NCBI GenBank assembly: GCA_013399895.1
Contig: VXBA01003774.1
Coordinates: forward strand, 76,728-140,727
Origin: Serilophus lunatus
Lineage: Eukaryota; Chordata; Aves; Passeriformes; Eurylaimidae
Length of the DNA: 64,000 nucleotides
Direction: 5' to 3'
The notes beneath the pieces were generated by a model, which made no database searches, was not told the DNA's origin, and worked only from the letters and a program-made list of their open reading frames with translations. Made by a program: the position numbers and the translations under genes. Numbering within the stretch: the stretch's first letter is position 1; each line of letters begins with the position of its first letter. Positions 13,401-24,597 of this stretch are shown here, in pieces.

Positions 13401-16400
13401 GCTGGGGTACGGCCGCACCTCGCCCTGCAGGGAGGAGAAGGCCAGGGCTGCCCTCAGACACGGCTCCAGCAGCATCAAGAGCACGAAGACGCTGATGGCT
13501 GAGCCTGGCCCCTTTGTCGGGGAGAGGATTGACCCTGCCCTGCCCCTGGAGAGCCAGTGGTGAGTTGTGCTTGCCCCGAGCGGCTGCCTGACCCCTCCAT
13601 CTGCAGCGAGATCTCTGTGGAGAGAGAGGAGCCCTGGGGCAGATCTCCCGCTTCCTTTCTTTCTTGGCCCCACATTTCTGCCTGTTTGGTCCTGCCCCAT
13701 GTCCCTCAACCCTGTCAGCGCCACCCCCATCCCTCTCTGTCCTCAGAGAGGTGCCGGGGTGCTGGCATTGCTGCTTTCCCAGGGCAGAGCCCTTCCTGGG
13801 GCGGCTGCTCTGCGCCTGGCACAGCTGATCCCTCTCCCCTCTCCTCTCTCCAGCTGGTACCACGGGGCCATCAGCCGGACAGACGCGGAGACGCTGCTGA
13901 GGCTGTGCAAGGAGGCCAGTTACTTAGTGCGCAACAGCGAGACCAGCAAGAACGACTTCTCCCTCTCCTTGAAGTGAGTGAGCAGGGCTGGGGGGTTGTG
14001 GACCCACAGCAAAGGTAACCCGGTGCTGTGGGTGGGTCTCCCAAGTGAACTTGTGCCCATGCCGATTGGGTGACTCTGAGGTGACCACAAGTGGTCAGAA
14101 ATGGCTGGAATGTGAAGTGCACACCTCTCTGTGGTGTGGCACAGGCTTCTGGTTTGGTGTCTAGCAAAAGCATCTCTCAGGAAGGCTTGGAGATCTGGTG
14201 GCCCACAGCTCTTCCTTGGCAGTGTTAGTAATCTTTCAGATGGATCAAATGATATGCCTCACTGCTCACTTGAATGTGTCTGAGCTTCCAGCTTGGCCTT
14301 CTTGTTCCCCCTTTGTACCTTAGTTTCATGGGAATGAAAATTTGTGTGATCCCGTTGTTGATGGAAATGTGGGTACCCATCCCTGCCTCCCCAGCCCACA
14401 GAATCACAGAAACCATTGCTCAGCTGTGTTGTAGACAGGGCTTCACCCTGCTCTGGTTTGGCAACAGGGAAACAGCATCACCACAGCACAGCTTGATTTC
14501 TGCTCGGGTTTTTTGGGGGGATCTTCATATCCTCCCCAAGTTTTCCAGATTCCCTGAATGCCAAAATTGCATGAAGCATTGCTGCACATGTTGTGGTACA
14601 GCTCCTCATCCAGCTCTTTCGTGGCTCTTGGGACAGCACAAACCCATGAAATCAGAGCTGTTACTGCCTGAAGATGATGATGGATGAACAAATACCTTCA
14701 TGCCCTTCTGCTGGACAGCTATATTAGCTCTGTTACTGCCAGATGGGAAACAAGTATTAATAGAGAACTTCAGTCATCTCTGTCCAACAACAGGCCCTGT
14801 ATTCCTGTGTTTTTTCAATATACCTTGAGTTTTTCTACCTGCATTGGTCCTCAGGGGTTTCAGCCTCCCTGTTTATTTCCCAGTGGCACAACAGTGAATT
14901 AGATTGCTCTGTCTCTGTATTTTTTTCAGTCTTTTTGCTGACTTTTGCACCAAACCAGGCCAGGAGTTCTACTGAAAATACTCTTTTTTCCTTCTGCACT
15001 TGGACTTTTCAGATCAGCCAACAAACCTTTCCAGAAAACCTCCCTCCTTTCCCTTTTTTTGTTGTCATTTTTCATGATGTTTCAATTTTCTCAGTGTTTT
15101 TTTTTGTTGCCCTGGCTTGTGAGCCATTTTGGAGCGACAGTTTCTTCTGGTCAGTCAGTGAGCTGTATTTGAGGCTGCGAGTGGCATGTGTGTTGGAGAG
15201 TCTGTGAAGGAGCATTCCATCACCAAAGGTGGCTTTCCCTCACCTCTCCACAAGCCAGTCACTCATTTCGTGGTGGTTTTTCCCTTGCTTCTTACCATCC
15301 ATCCGTAGCTTTGTGGCAAAATCCTCCTTTCAGGTGGCATTTGTGGCTAGGACAAGAGCAGCAGTGTGCCACCTCCCCAGAGGACACACAGCCCATCCAG
15401 GAGCTACTTGGGCATTTCCTGTCCTTGCCCACAGCCTCAGGAGCAGGATTTTGACTCCATTGCCTTTCTCTGTAAAGCCTGTTCAAGGAAAATCCCCTGG
15501 GATGCTTTTTATATAGCTGTAAGCTGGCTGTCTGCAGCTCTCTCCATTATTTTTTTTAATTCTTTTTTTTTTTTTACCTTGAGGGAGGCACAGCCAAGGA
15601 GATGGTCTGAAAAGAGCTCTGTTTCTGACCTGAACCTTTTTTGTGCTGCTTTAAAGGAAAATATGCAGCAGGGGCAGGTCAGACAGCAGGAAGGATTTAA
15701 CCCTGCTGTGACAGTCCTGGCTGGTCAGGCTAGGCAGCCTCATGCTGCCTGTCCTGGACAGGGTTATGTCATTGCCTCATATGCTTGGAGGATGAGTCCC
15801 TCCTGGCTTGTGCCTCCATGTGAGTGGCTGAGGCCAGGTTGCAAAGGCTAAGGTCCTTCCTCGTGTCCCTAAGGTGCTTGGCAGGAGCAGCACTTGCCTC
15901 TTGTCCTGGCTGCTGGAGTATATACAGCTTGTTCCCTCAGGCTGCTCTCCAGGGGTGAGATCTTCACAGCCCTGAGCTTGTGACAAAGATCTGGGGAGAG
16001 ATTTGGGCAAAACGGAACCAGCATCACCTCTCCATGGTCCCCTGTGGCAGCACCCCAGCTGGGACGCAGGATGTGGCCAAGCTATCACTTTTCCTTGGCC
16101 CCTGATGGGGAGCTGTGGCTGTCCCCTCTGCCCTCCCCTGGGACAGCTGGCTCCTTGCTTCTGTCTCTAAATGGATTGCAAAGCCATCCTGCTAATGCAG
16201 CGGGGCTGTCCATTACGGCCGGGGGGTTGGGGCCAGGCTGTGCAGTGCTGGAAGCGGCTCAGCATCGCTGATGAGGCCCTGTCTGCTTTTAAGTCATCAA
16301 TATTTTGCCGTAATGTGCATTCCAGACGCTGCAGACAGGCTGTGGCTCTCCTCGGAGACGCAAATTAATAGCAACAGGGCCATTAGCCCGTCACTTGGAA

Positions 16401-17050
16401 TCAGCGTTCGTGGCGGGATCTGCCTGCACAGCCCGGCGTGGCTTGGTGCCCGTGCTGTGCAGGGAAATGGCCTTGCTACGCTGAGCGGGTTTTATGGAGC
16501 CTGCAGCAGTGGTGTGGGGAGGGGCAGGAAGGAGAAAATCCTTTGCAACCATGAGGCAGGAGATCTGTGAGCTGAAGGGCTCCCATGTGAGCCAGGGGCT
16601 TTGACACATGTAAGGGGCGAAAGGTGCTACCCCTATGTCAGCCTGCAGTGAGAACCCCTGTTGCTTCTGCCCTGGTGATGCCTCTCACTTCCCTGCTCAC
16701 ACACACCAGCTGCAGCCTCAGCACCATCCTTACCCCTTGCACGGGGACAGGAGCCAGCAGTGTCCCCCTCAGCTGCAGGGACAGCTGTCTCAGTGGGGTC
16801 AGAAGCTGAGGGGAGGCTGGGGCCAGCTGTACCCCTTAACCCTGCCTTCATCTGTCCTTACAGGAGCAGCCAGGGTTTCATGCACATGAAACTGTCCCGG
16901 ACCCAAGAGAACAAGTACGTGCTGGGTCAGCACAGCCCTCCCTTCGACAGCGTGCCGGAGATCATCCATCACTACGCCAGCCGCAAGCTGCCCATCAAGG
17001 GGGCCGAGCACATGTCCTTGCTTTACCCGGTGGCAATCCGTACCCTATAG
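214..17050 (+). CDS. SHF: SHF, SH2 domain-containing adapter protein F (7 exons seen, 5' end missing)
   Basis: Spliced coding region: <214-497, 7436-7565, 8610-8819, 10399-10536, 13388-13559, 13854-13973, 16864-17050. All junctions are GT-AG and the phases agree (0,1,1,1,2,2), giving 412 visible residues and a stop at 17048. The product is a cytoplasmic adapter of the SHB/SHD/SHE/SHF family, which couples phosphotyrosine receptors such as PDGF receptor to signalling partners. Visible residues 22-36 hold the family motif around KERDFEDPY, followed by a proline-rich stretch. Tyrosine motifs of the YxxP type lie at Y101 (YADP), Y126 (YMEP), Y155 (YDTP) and Y191 (YDQP). The SH2 domain starts at W312 with the phosphotyrosine-binding Arg at R337 (YLVRNS). 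SHF is preferred over SHB, SHD and SHE because of the block VIKDLPWPPPVGQLDS, the DPALPLE linker and the C-terminus MSLLYPVAIRTL. Length is near the family norm, so only a short N-terminus is missing. No ATG is in frame upstream of 270. Confidence 0.93.
498..7435 (+). other. SHF: SHF intron 1
   Basis: A 6.9-kb intron. It begins in the CpG island, contains one ambiguous base (1750) and a short CR1 tail near 5.1 kb. I see no other gene; the many open frames on both strands lack splice support and family motifs. Confidence 0.8.
5083..5140 (+). repeat. CR1 LINE 3' tail fragment
   Basis: The sequence around GGACTCGATGATCTTGGAGG followed by a pyrimidine-rich CCACCTTAATGATTGTATGA matches the terminal segment of avian CR1 elements in sense orientation. 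Only the last 50-60 bases are present. Confidence 0.75.
7436..7565 (+). CDS. SHF: SHF exon 2
   Basis: The acceptor CTCTTCCAG precedes 7436 and the donor G|GTAAGG follows 7565. It encodes the DYADPFDA segment and GYMEPYEAQKMM, which hold two YxxP tyrosine motifs conserved with SHB. It enters in phase 0 and leaves in phase 1. Confidence 0.92.
7566..8609 (+). other. SHF: SHF intron 2
   Basis: About 1 kb with no repeat or gene recognised. Confidence 0.8.
8610..8819 (+). CDS. SHF: SHF exon 3
   Basis: Acceptor CCTGCTAG at 8609 and donor GCAG|GTGAGC at 8819. It encodes LYDTPYEP and EYDQPWEW, both strongly conserved in the SHB family. An earlier GTGAGC at 8697 was not used as the donor because the frame continues into the conserved RESRLPEDDERP and EYDQPWEW segments. 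Confidence 0.92.
8820..10398 (+). other. SHF: SHF intron 3
   Basis: About 1.6 kb with no other gene seen. It ends in a long pyrimidine tract (about 10320-10390) before the exon 4 acceptor. Confidence 0.75.
10399..10536 (+). CDS. SHF: SHF exon 4
   Basis: Acceptor CTCATCCAG precedes 10399 and donor AATG|GTGGGT follows 10536. It encodes VEIKVIKDLPWPPPVGQLDS and a Pro/Gly-rich linker. The IKDLPWPPPVGQLD block is the best diagnostic for SHF over its three paralogues. Confidence 0.93.
10537..13387 (+). other. SHF: SHF intron 4
   Basis: About 2.85 kb. No repeat, RNA or other gene recognised. Confidence 0.75.
13388..13559 (+). CDS. SHF: SHF exon 5
   Basis: Acceptor CTTGCAG precedes 13388 and donor CAGTG|GTGAGT follows 13559 (phase 2). 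It encodes the variable linker before the SH2 domain, rich in Ser, Arg and Lys, ending with ERIDPALPLESQ, which matches the conserved pre-SH2 segment of the family. Confidence 0.92.
13854..13973 (+). CDS. SHF: SHF exon 6 (N-terminal half of SH2 domain)
   Basis: Acceptor CTCTCCAG precedes 13854 and donor TTGAA|GTGAGT follows 13973. It encodes WYHGAISRTDAETLLRLCKE and SYLVRNSETSKNDFSLSLK. The Arg of YLVRNS is the expected phosphotyrosine-binding FLVR arginine. The codon spliced across exons 5 and 6 reads Cys, directly before the first Trp of the SH2 domain. Confidence 0.95.
13974..16863 (+). other. SHF: SHF intron 6
   Basis: About 2.9 kb with poly-T runs near 15.0-15.6 kb. No other gene or clear mobile element was recognised. 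Confidence 0.75.
16864..17050 (+). CDS. SHF: SHF exon 7 (C-terminal half of SH2 domain and stop)
   Basis: The acceptor CCTTACAG precedes 16864. It encodes SSQGFMHMKLSRTQENKYVL, then VPEIIHHYASRKLPIKGAEH and the C-terminus MSLLYPVAIRTL, ending in TAG at 17048-17050. This is the end of the SH2 domain, which forms the extreme C-terminus of the protein as in all family members. Confidence 0.95.
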
Positions 17051-17685
17051 TACTCACCCCCACGAGCCAGGCTTGAGGCCGGGTGTACCTGAAACCAGCC
17101 CGTGCACAGGGCCGAGCGCTGCCGTGCCGAGGACGGGCCCTGGACCGTCAGCCCACAAGGAGCTCGCTGGGCACAGCCAGCGCTGTGGGGGATTGCTGTG
17201 GCTGGAGCCCTCGTCCTGCTCTCTCAGGGGGCTCCTGTGCACTGGTTTGCCCACTGGCATGGCACCGGAGGGACCCCCTGTGCGAGGAGCTGAATGGGGC
17301 TCGCCAGCTGCCCGCTGCCCTTGCCTGCCTCCAGGCAGAGCTCGGGACACGAGGACTGGTGCTGGGGCCTCGGAGAGGCCGGGGAGGGGGGCAGTGTGTG
17401 CAAATATGGGGATAAACCATCCAGTAGCAGGCCTGAGGTGCCTCTGTGAGGGTGCCTGGCACTGCCCACAAGAGACAGAACGGCTGTGCCTGTGGGTGAG
17501 GAGGCTGGAAGGGGTGAGTGGGGCCTGCCCGGGGCTGGAAAGGCCCGGAGGGGCTGAGTAGGCTGACCCTCACCTGCACGGGTGCTTGGTACTCACTGCT
17601 ATCCTTTGCCAAATGTAAATAGTGACTGGCCTGGGCCGCGCGTGCAGCACCACTGCCTAATAAAGTGGTGCATGGTCACCTCCTG
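17051..17685 (+). other. SHF: SHF 3' untranslated region
   Basis: GC-rich non-coding sequence from the stop codon to just after the polyA signal at 17659. The end point is estimated at 15-25 bases past the signal. Confidence 0.7.
17659..17664 (+). terminator. SHF: SHF polyadenylation signal AATAAA
   Basis: The canonical AATAAA lies about 610 bases after the SHF stop and is followed by GTGGTG and a GT-rich stretch, as expected of a cleavage site. It is the first canonical hexamer after the stop codon. Confidence 0.8.
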
Positions 17686-17856
17686 CTCCACGGGGACTGT
17701 GTGCCCACATCCCACCACGAGTGGGACATCCGTGTGGCAAAAGAGTGGAGAGGGGCATTTAGTTACATAAAAGCTCTAAGTGAATTGATTTTTCCTGTGC
17801 TCTTGCATGCACTGAGACCTGTGTGCCCAAGCCATCGAGCTAGCTCACTCCTCTGA

Positions 17857-17889
17857 GACAAGGGAGGGACAAGGGAGGGACAAGGGAGG
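17857..17889. repeat. Short tandem repeat, 3 x 11 bp
   Basis: Three perfect consecutive copies of GACAAGGGAGG. Confidence 0.95.
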
Positions 17890-19374
17890 CTGGTGGTTAC
17901 GTCCTTGTGATGTCTTTGAGACCCTTCATGGGCAGCAATGAGCTTAATTTGGATGTGCCCCTATTGAAGGGGCTGCTCTTTAGGATCTTTTGCCTCTTTG
18001 TTTTTCCTCCACCTCTTGTAAGTCTGAGGCAAAATCTCTGAATTTCAGATCTCCTGATCTCTGAGTATTTACTCACTCCAGTCCTGTTCTTTGTCTTCCT
18101 GACACCTTGTTTTTGGGCCAGCTTGCTCCTCTTTCTTTCGCTGAAGCTCTAGTATTCTGTACTGTTTAATGCATACCTTGCCTTTTAACCTTGTTCCTGG
18201 TGTTGCTTCTGTACCCATGCATATAAATTTCCTCCATCCTTGTTTCATCCTAAGCTCCATTCCACTGTTACTCCCCAGCAGCACATTGCCTTTCCTCTCC
18301 ACACTCTGGATGGAGATGGTAGCAGGAAATTCACTGCTGGGCCAGCAAAACGTTTTCCATCAGCAGAGCAAACTTGGGCATCAGTGGAACGAGTTAGCAG
18401 GGGTTTGATGAAGGCTTTGTGAAAAAGCATCGACCTCCTCTTTGCCTGCTGCCGGGAAGAAGCTGGTCCTGCTGGTTGCAGGGGGAGGGACAGAGGTGAT
18501 GGATGGGATCTTGTGTGGGTGGGTGCCGCAGCCGCAGCAGGAATCCCAGTGTACCATCCAGGACTCTGGGGTTTTCCAGACTGGATTTGTAGCTGTGGGG
18601 TGGCTGTCCTGGCTGCCCTCCACAGTTTTGAGCTGCTGTGGGTATCATCAGGCACGGCCAGTGTGGTCTGTGAGAGCACCCCGTGGTGGGCAGCCTGCAG
18701 AACTGCGGTGGCTTGTTCCAGGATGCCTCAGCCTCTGCCGCTCCTTAAAAGGCAGGGGATTGTGCTGGTCGGGCTGGTGTCTCCTTACGCCACTTGGCTG
18801 CTGGCAGCTCTGGCTGCCTCTCCATCCTGGGGAGGCATTTTGTCTGGCAGGGACAGAGGTGACTCCAGCAGGAGGGCTTTTCTTCCAGAGCCTGCAGGAA
18901 GGGCTGCAGAGGCAGAAATCTGCAGAGATGCTCTTGGATGCCCTTGCTGCACTTAAGAGGTTTTGAGTGCCTTTTAGCAGCCCTACTGTGCCCTGATGGT
19001 TCCAACAAAGCTCATCCCGGGGAATCTTCTGCCTTCTCTGTGGCTGGAAAGGCAGAGGCTTCTTGTGGCTGTGCAGCTGGGCAATGGAGGCACAGGAGAG
19101 CCTCCACAGGTAGTGTGTGGCTTTTTTCTCGAGCAGCTGTGGCAGGGAGCAAACTGCCTGGAAACCAGTGCTGTCAGTGGGCTCACAGCCTTATGCTAAA
19201 ACCCTGCCCCAGCAGCCTGGCTCCATCCCACGAGCACCTCTGCTGAGCACAGGGATGAGAGGAGCGAGACCTGTGTGCAGTGCATCAGCTCCCCAGGACT
19301 GCTCTGCAGCTGGGATGTGTGTCCAAGTGCTTCAGCAAAGCAGCTCTCAGTCCACACTGTGGGAATTACATCAC

Positions 19375-19565
19375 TCCTCAGCCCTCTTCCAGGCTAAAGA
19401 AGTGAAACTTAGCAAGCACTTCCTTGTACATTATGTTCTCTGGTCCCGACCATTCTCACCAGGATTCTCTCCATGTACTTGGGGTCCAGAATTGGACACA
19501 GTATGCAGATGTGGCTTCACCTATGCCAAATAAAGGGAAATAACCCCTTCCTTTGTCCTGGCCAC
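19375..19565 (-). repeat. CR1 LINE fragment, antisense
   Basis: It contains the CR1 3'-region block around GTCCAGAATTGGACACAGTA, TGCAGATGTGGCTTCACC and GGCCACAG, read in antisense. Boundaries are approximate. Confidence 0.65.
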
Positions 19566-20229
19566 AGAAAATACATGACTCCAGGTCTGGCTGCTGCACC
19601 GAATCCTTGCTGATGGGAGCTCAACAGCAGCTTCTCCAGAAAATTTGAATCTTGCAATGGTGTTTTATGGCTGCCTTTACCGTGCTGTGACTGAAGTGAG
19701 CATTGTTTGGGAGTGGGGTGGGTGAGGGCAGTCGTCCAACAGGACTAGAGAGGTGACAGGGATCCCCATTCATGAGGATGGCAATCCTCAGGAGGGACAA
19801 GGGCTTGAGCAACCTTGTGTGGCTTTGAGGTTAACCCTGTTGGGAGCATAAAGGTTACCAAAGACCTTTGTAGCAATTCCAAATCCCCTTGTCCTAGCAA
19901 TCCCCTTTGTCCTCCCAATTGCCTGTGTTCTCTGTCCCTCCTGGCAAGTGAAACAGCCCTGTCATTCATCCCCTGAGTTCTAGTCCCTCGCTAAGCCCTC
20001 CATAATCGCCAGGCAGGCTTAGCATACTGCAGGCCCCGATAATGAAGGAAGTAAGTTTGTTTTCTAATTGGATTAGCACTGCTGGGGACATGGTGTCAGG
20101 ACTGAGCTGGCACAGCCCTGACCTCGTGCTGCCCTGCCTGAGTGTGGGCCAGCTCAGGGCTGTGCTTAGCCCTGCACAGGATTTCAATGGCCAAAATGAT
20201 GCTCAGAGGTCTGTCTCCTGTGAAGACAT

Positions 20230-20615
20230 GTTGAAATAGTTGAGGCTGTTCAGTTTAGAGAGCGGAAGACTGAGGAGACCTTAGAACCCTTTCCAGTGCC
20301 TAAAGGGGCTCCAAGAGAGCTGGAGAGGTACTTTGGACAAGGGAGGGACAGGACAAGGGGGAATGGCTTCCCACTGACAGAGGGCAGGGTTAGATGGGAC
20401 ACTGGGAAGAAATTCTTGGCTGTGAGGGTGGGGAGGCCCTGGCACAGGCTGCCTAGAGAAGCTGTGGCTGCCCCATCCCTGGTAGTGTTGAAGGCCAGTT
20501 TGGTTGGGGTTTGGAACAACCTGGTCTAGTGGAAGGTGTCCCTGCCCATGGCAGGGTGTGGAATGAGTTGATTTTTAAGGTCTTACCAACACAAATCGTT
20601 CTGTGATTCGATGAA
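20230..20615 (+). repeat. CR1 LINE 3' fragment, sense
   Basis: Typical CR1 3' end in order: CCTAAAGGGGCTCCAAGAGA, GGCCCTGGCACAGGCTGCC, GCTGTGGCTGCCCCATCCCT, TCTAGTGGAAGGTGTCCCTG, then the TTCTGTGATTCGATG terminus. Confidence 0.9.
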
Positions 20616-21439
20616 AAGATATAGTCTTGCAGGATGGAGGCAACCAAGAAGGGTAAAAGACCGAGGGCAGAAATGGAGCTTGCCCTCCTGGGAAGCTGAG
20701 GTGCGTTTGCTGAACACTGCCCCTAATGTCTCTTAATCTGATGGAAATTAAGTGCTTTGGTTAGTGTCAATCCTGAAGCAGCCCATCCGAGCACAAGCCA
20801 CCAAGGTTCCTGGGAAGCTCAGAGGCTGGAGGGAATCACCAACAACTGATCCTTGTGGGACTGGGTTAAACCCTCCGGTGTGCTTAGGGTGTGCTCAGTC
20901 ACCCATCAAGCCTAGGCTCAAGCCTAGTCATTAGTTTGAAACCCCAGCCCTAGCAGAGATGCTTAACTCATTTGAGCATCCCTGAGAATACAGTGCTCTG
21001 TGTTCTGCCTCCAACCTCAACAATCTGCAAGAGAAACAAGCCAACAGCTCAGCTGCCAGAGTTTAGAGCAAAGGAGAGAGAATTGTTGCTGGTCCTTTCA
21101 GACTGCCAGTAGAATGTGCAGGGAAACACACATAGCTCACATGGTGCACATGGCACACACATGGCCCAGCTGAATGTGTCCTTTCAAATCTCTGAAAGAC
21201 CAACAAGTTTCACCCAAGGGACAAGTTTCGGTTCCTGACCTGGAGATCGCCCTCCCTCAGTCCCTTCAGTCCTGTGCCCAGCATCCTTTCGAACCACTCG
21301 TTCCCGGTGTCCTTTTTGAAAATTGTACCCAGACATCCATTCTTGGCTGCCTCCACCTAACTTTCTGTCTACAGTAGTGAACAGTGCTCTCCTTCTTGCA
21401 CTAGGTTTTGGAGGCCTGTCCAAACCAGCATGCTCAGGC

Positions 21440-21685
21440 ACACAGGACAAGGGGTAATGGTTTTAAGCTGAATGAACATTGATTTAGATTTGATATAAGT
21501 AGTATTTTACAATGAGGGTGGTGAAACCCTGACACAGCTTGATCAGAGAAGTGGTGGAGTCCCCATTTGTGGAAACACTCAAGACCAGATTGGGGCTTGG
21601 AGCAACCTGATCTTGAAGGTGTCCCTGCCCACAGCAGGAGTTTGAAGGGTCCTTTCCAACCCAAAACTAGGACTCTATGATCTTC
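21440..21685 (+). repeat. CR1 LINE 3' fragment, sense
   Basis: A diverged CR1 3' end with TTGGAGCAACCTGATCTTGA, GTGTCCCTGCCCACAGCAGG, GGTCCTTTCCAACCCAAAAC and a final GACTCTATGATC. It is older-looking than the copy at 20.2 kb. Confidence 0.8.
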
Positions 21686-24336
21686 AAGTGAGACCATCCC
21701 AGTGCCTTGCTAGTGGTGTGCCTGTGTCCCTCCACTACACACATCCCCGGCATGATGACTCCATGCTCCCACTTTTGCTATTAACATTAGTGTTGCCATC
21801 CCAAGACTGAGGTGGGGAACAGTGCTGGAAGCCTCTCCCTGGCTAACCCTCTGTCGTGGGCAGGGACAACTTGCCCTAGAATGCTCTGCATCACCTTGTC
21901 CAAGTTAATTATCAAAGAAAAATCATTACCCTGAGACAATGCCTCTGTGATAAATTCTGCCTCCATTTGCTTTTTTATCTGGAAGCTGGGTTTCTTTAAA
22001 AAAACCCTCAGATATCAAAGTCTAGATCTGTTTGAATCCCTCTTTTCCATTTTCTAGTTGTGGGAGGCACATTTGCTGCATTTGTTGGCAATTTGAGCTA
22101 TATCCAGGTTGTCCTAATCCTGGCTCTTCCTTCACGGGGAGGTGGCCTTTCTCCTGTTCTCCCTGATCTCATGCAGCCCCTCCCCAATGACCCTCATCTC
22201 ATGTATTCACAGTGTGTCCTCAGCTGGTGGTTGTGCCTCAGGCATCTTCTGCCCTTCACATCCTGCTCAGCTCCATGTCCTGCACAGTGCAAGTCTTTCT
22301 CTTAATTTCCACCATAAATGAGTGCCTGCTGAATTTTTCTCTGTTAAATGGCAGCCCCTAACCTGTGCCTGTGTGGGACCAACCGGCTCACTGCTTGTGT
22401 TCTGTATCCCTGTTGCTGATGCCTTCTGCACACCCACAGTGTGCTGTGATTTACTGCCTCTGCATAGGCCCTGGTTTACTGCCCACAGTCAGGGCTCCCT
22501 CTGCACAGTCACAGCATGTCTGGCTTTAGTGTGCTTGCTCTGACTGTGCACAGTGTGTCCTTTACCTCTTTGCCTCCCTGTAGTGCAACATCTGGGCAAC
22601 CCCGACTCTAGCTGGCAATTCACAGTAAAGATTGCAGGCTCTGTGCTGCACTTAATTCCCTTTTCCTTCTGCACGTGCAGGCTGTTGGAGCCTCCCCTGT
22701 CCCCCTCTGATCAGCCCCTCTTGTCCTTCAGGGACTGGTCTGCAGCTTGGCATCACCATCCTGGGCTGTCCTGGCTCATCCTGCTCTGGAAACCATGGAT
22801 GGAGTAGTGATTGAGTGTCAAAGTCCTGCCAGAGGTAACGGCAGGTGTCTCTGGTGGACAGCAAGACCCATTGTCCTGCCCAATGCCATTTAAGATGGAG
22901 TCCTGAGTGCCACCCAAACTGCAGCTCCAGTTACTGAGGTCATGTTTGTGGGTTCTGAAGGGCTTCCTCTACTAACCTGTTGGATTGGGAGAGCAAAAGG
23001 GGGAAACTGGGAGATCAGAGCCCCCAGAAACACTTCAGAAGGAACCTTGAAGTCCAGAAGAAAGGGTGTCACTCGAAGCTGCAGACGGTGCCCATTCAGG
23101 CTTACATCAAGAAAAGTGGGGAAGGTGTGACCCACAGCCATGACTGTGGCAGCTCATGAAGGAGGTATGGGAAGGGCAGGGTCTCCCATCCCTTGTCCTG
23201 GGAAAGTCTCTGGCCCTGTTTGTGATTCTGGTGACCACAACACGCAGGGACAGCTTCCAGCTGGAACAGGCTGGGGCTGGGAGGGAGGTACAACCTGAAA
23301 GTTCTTCATTTTGTTGTAGGGAAGGTGGTTCCTGGTTTCCTTCTTTTTCCAGAGAAGGGATGCTAAAAAGCACCTTGTCCTCTTCTGCTGTGACTTGTGG
23401 GTGGGCTCTCAGCTGTGCTTAACCCTCTACAGGACTTCTCCTCATGCTACAGACTGGGGGAAAGTGACCAAGGTGGTCACGGGGGAAGCTTGAAGACTGC
23501 ATCAGCCACAAGATGAGCCTGTCCCAAAGGATGTGGCACATCATACACCAGGGCAGACAAGACAGCAAGCACAGGGATAGTTGTCGGCTCTGGATTGCCC
23601 CACTCAGCTGAGGATCCTCCTGAAAGTCCAGCATTCGGGACAACCTCAGGCTCTGTGTCTCCAGCACTGTCAGCCCCGCAGGTAGACGGGTAATTGGTGC
23701 TGGCAGCAGCTGCTCCCGCTGGAAATGCCGCCATAAATGTCCCTTTTGGGCTGGTCCTGCTCGGGGCCATGAGCAGCAAGATCCTTCTTTTATCCTTATC
23801 CACCCCGTTCCTGTCTCAGCTGCGGTGACTCTGCCTGCCAGCGAGGCCTGGGTCACCCGTGGCAGGGGCTGATTTTGACACAGTCGCAGGTTGCTGGGAG
23901 TGTGGAGTGGGAACATCTCTCTGCCGGTGTTGGGATGGGCCGGGGGCACACAGACCCCCCCTGCTCTGCTCTCCACCCCGCAGCACAGCTGGTGTGTGTG
24001 CGCTGGGACAGGCCATCCCTCCGCGATGGCAGCGGCTCATTTCCATTTAGATAGAGGAATTCCAATCTGTTTGCCGGCTCCTCGCCACGCTGCGACTCAA
24101 GACCCAAATTTTCAATTTTCTTCCCCAGGCGACGCGAGCGGCTCTGCGGGCTCGGGGGCTGGGGGCAGACGGGTGGGGGGTGACGATCCGTTCGTAGCTC
24201 CGCTGGTCCCCGCGGCTCCTCCGCACCCAAACCTGCGGGCCCGCGTGGGGCGGCGGGGACGGACACCGGCAGGGACGGACAAACACGACGTGGCCAGGGT
24301 GGTTGGGGCCGTGGCTGCCCGGGGTGAGGGGGGGGG

Positions 24337-24424
24337 TGTCTGTCTGTGTCTGTGTCTGTGCCTGTGTCTGTGTCTGTCTGTGTCTGTGTCTGTGCCTGTG
24401 TCTGTGTCTGTGTGTCTGTGCCTG
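24337..24424. repeat. TGTCTG-type satellite with 34-bp higher-order period
   Basis: A pyrimidine/purine-alternating TGTCTG/TGTGTCTG array. Bases 24337-24370 and 24371-24404 are identical 34-bp copies, followed by a partial third copy. Open frames of alternating Val and Cys across it are artefacts of the repeat. Confidence 0.95.
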
Positions 24425-24520
24425 GAGCGCGGCCACTCCCTGCCGGCGGCACCGGGAACAGCGGGGCCGGGGCCTGACCGTGAGGGGCGGGGCCACAGGG
24501 AGACAAGGCGGGTTGGTGAG

Positions 24521-24597
24521 GGGGCGTGCCCGTGCCCTGAGGGGCGTGTCGGTTCCCTGAGGGGCGTGCCCGTGCCCTGAGGGGGCGTGTCGGTTCC
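24521..24597. repeat. 20-bp GC-rich minisatellite running into the gap
   Basis: Four units alternate between two 20-bp variants: GGGGCGTGCCCGTGCCCTGA at 24521 and 24561, and GGGGCGTGTCGGTTCCCTGA at 24541 and (with one extra G, cut off by the gap) 24581. The array continues to the last sequenced base, so its full length is unknown. Confidence 0.95.

Larger units (their letters stand above)
17686..24100. other. Intergenic region between SHF and MZT2
   Basis: No gene supported on either strand. It holds an 11-bp triple repeat, and CR1 fragments at 19.4, 20.2 and 21.4 kb. The rest is unassigned. Open frames here, including a 108-aa minus-strand frame at 23477-23803, show no family motif. Confidence 0.6.

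Noticed and set aside
214..17050. Assignment of the SH2 adapter to SHB, SHD or SHE
   Set aside because: SHB differs in the C-terminus and linker; SHD and SHE differ in the SH2 core. The VIKDLPWPPPVGQLD block and the MSLLYPVAIRTL end fit SHF.
23477..23803. 108-aa minus-strand frame upstream of the MZT2 island, considered as a small or head-to-head gene
   Set aside because: No recognisable motif or nearby promoter of its own. I also looked for SMPD4, the human head-to-head neighbour of MZT2B, and saw no exon of it.
24337..24424. CRISPR-like array
   Set aside because: Direct tandem microsatellite without spacers, in a vertebrate genome.
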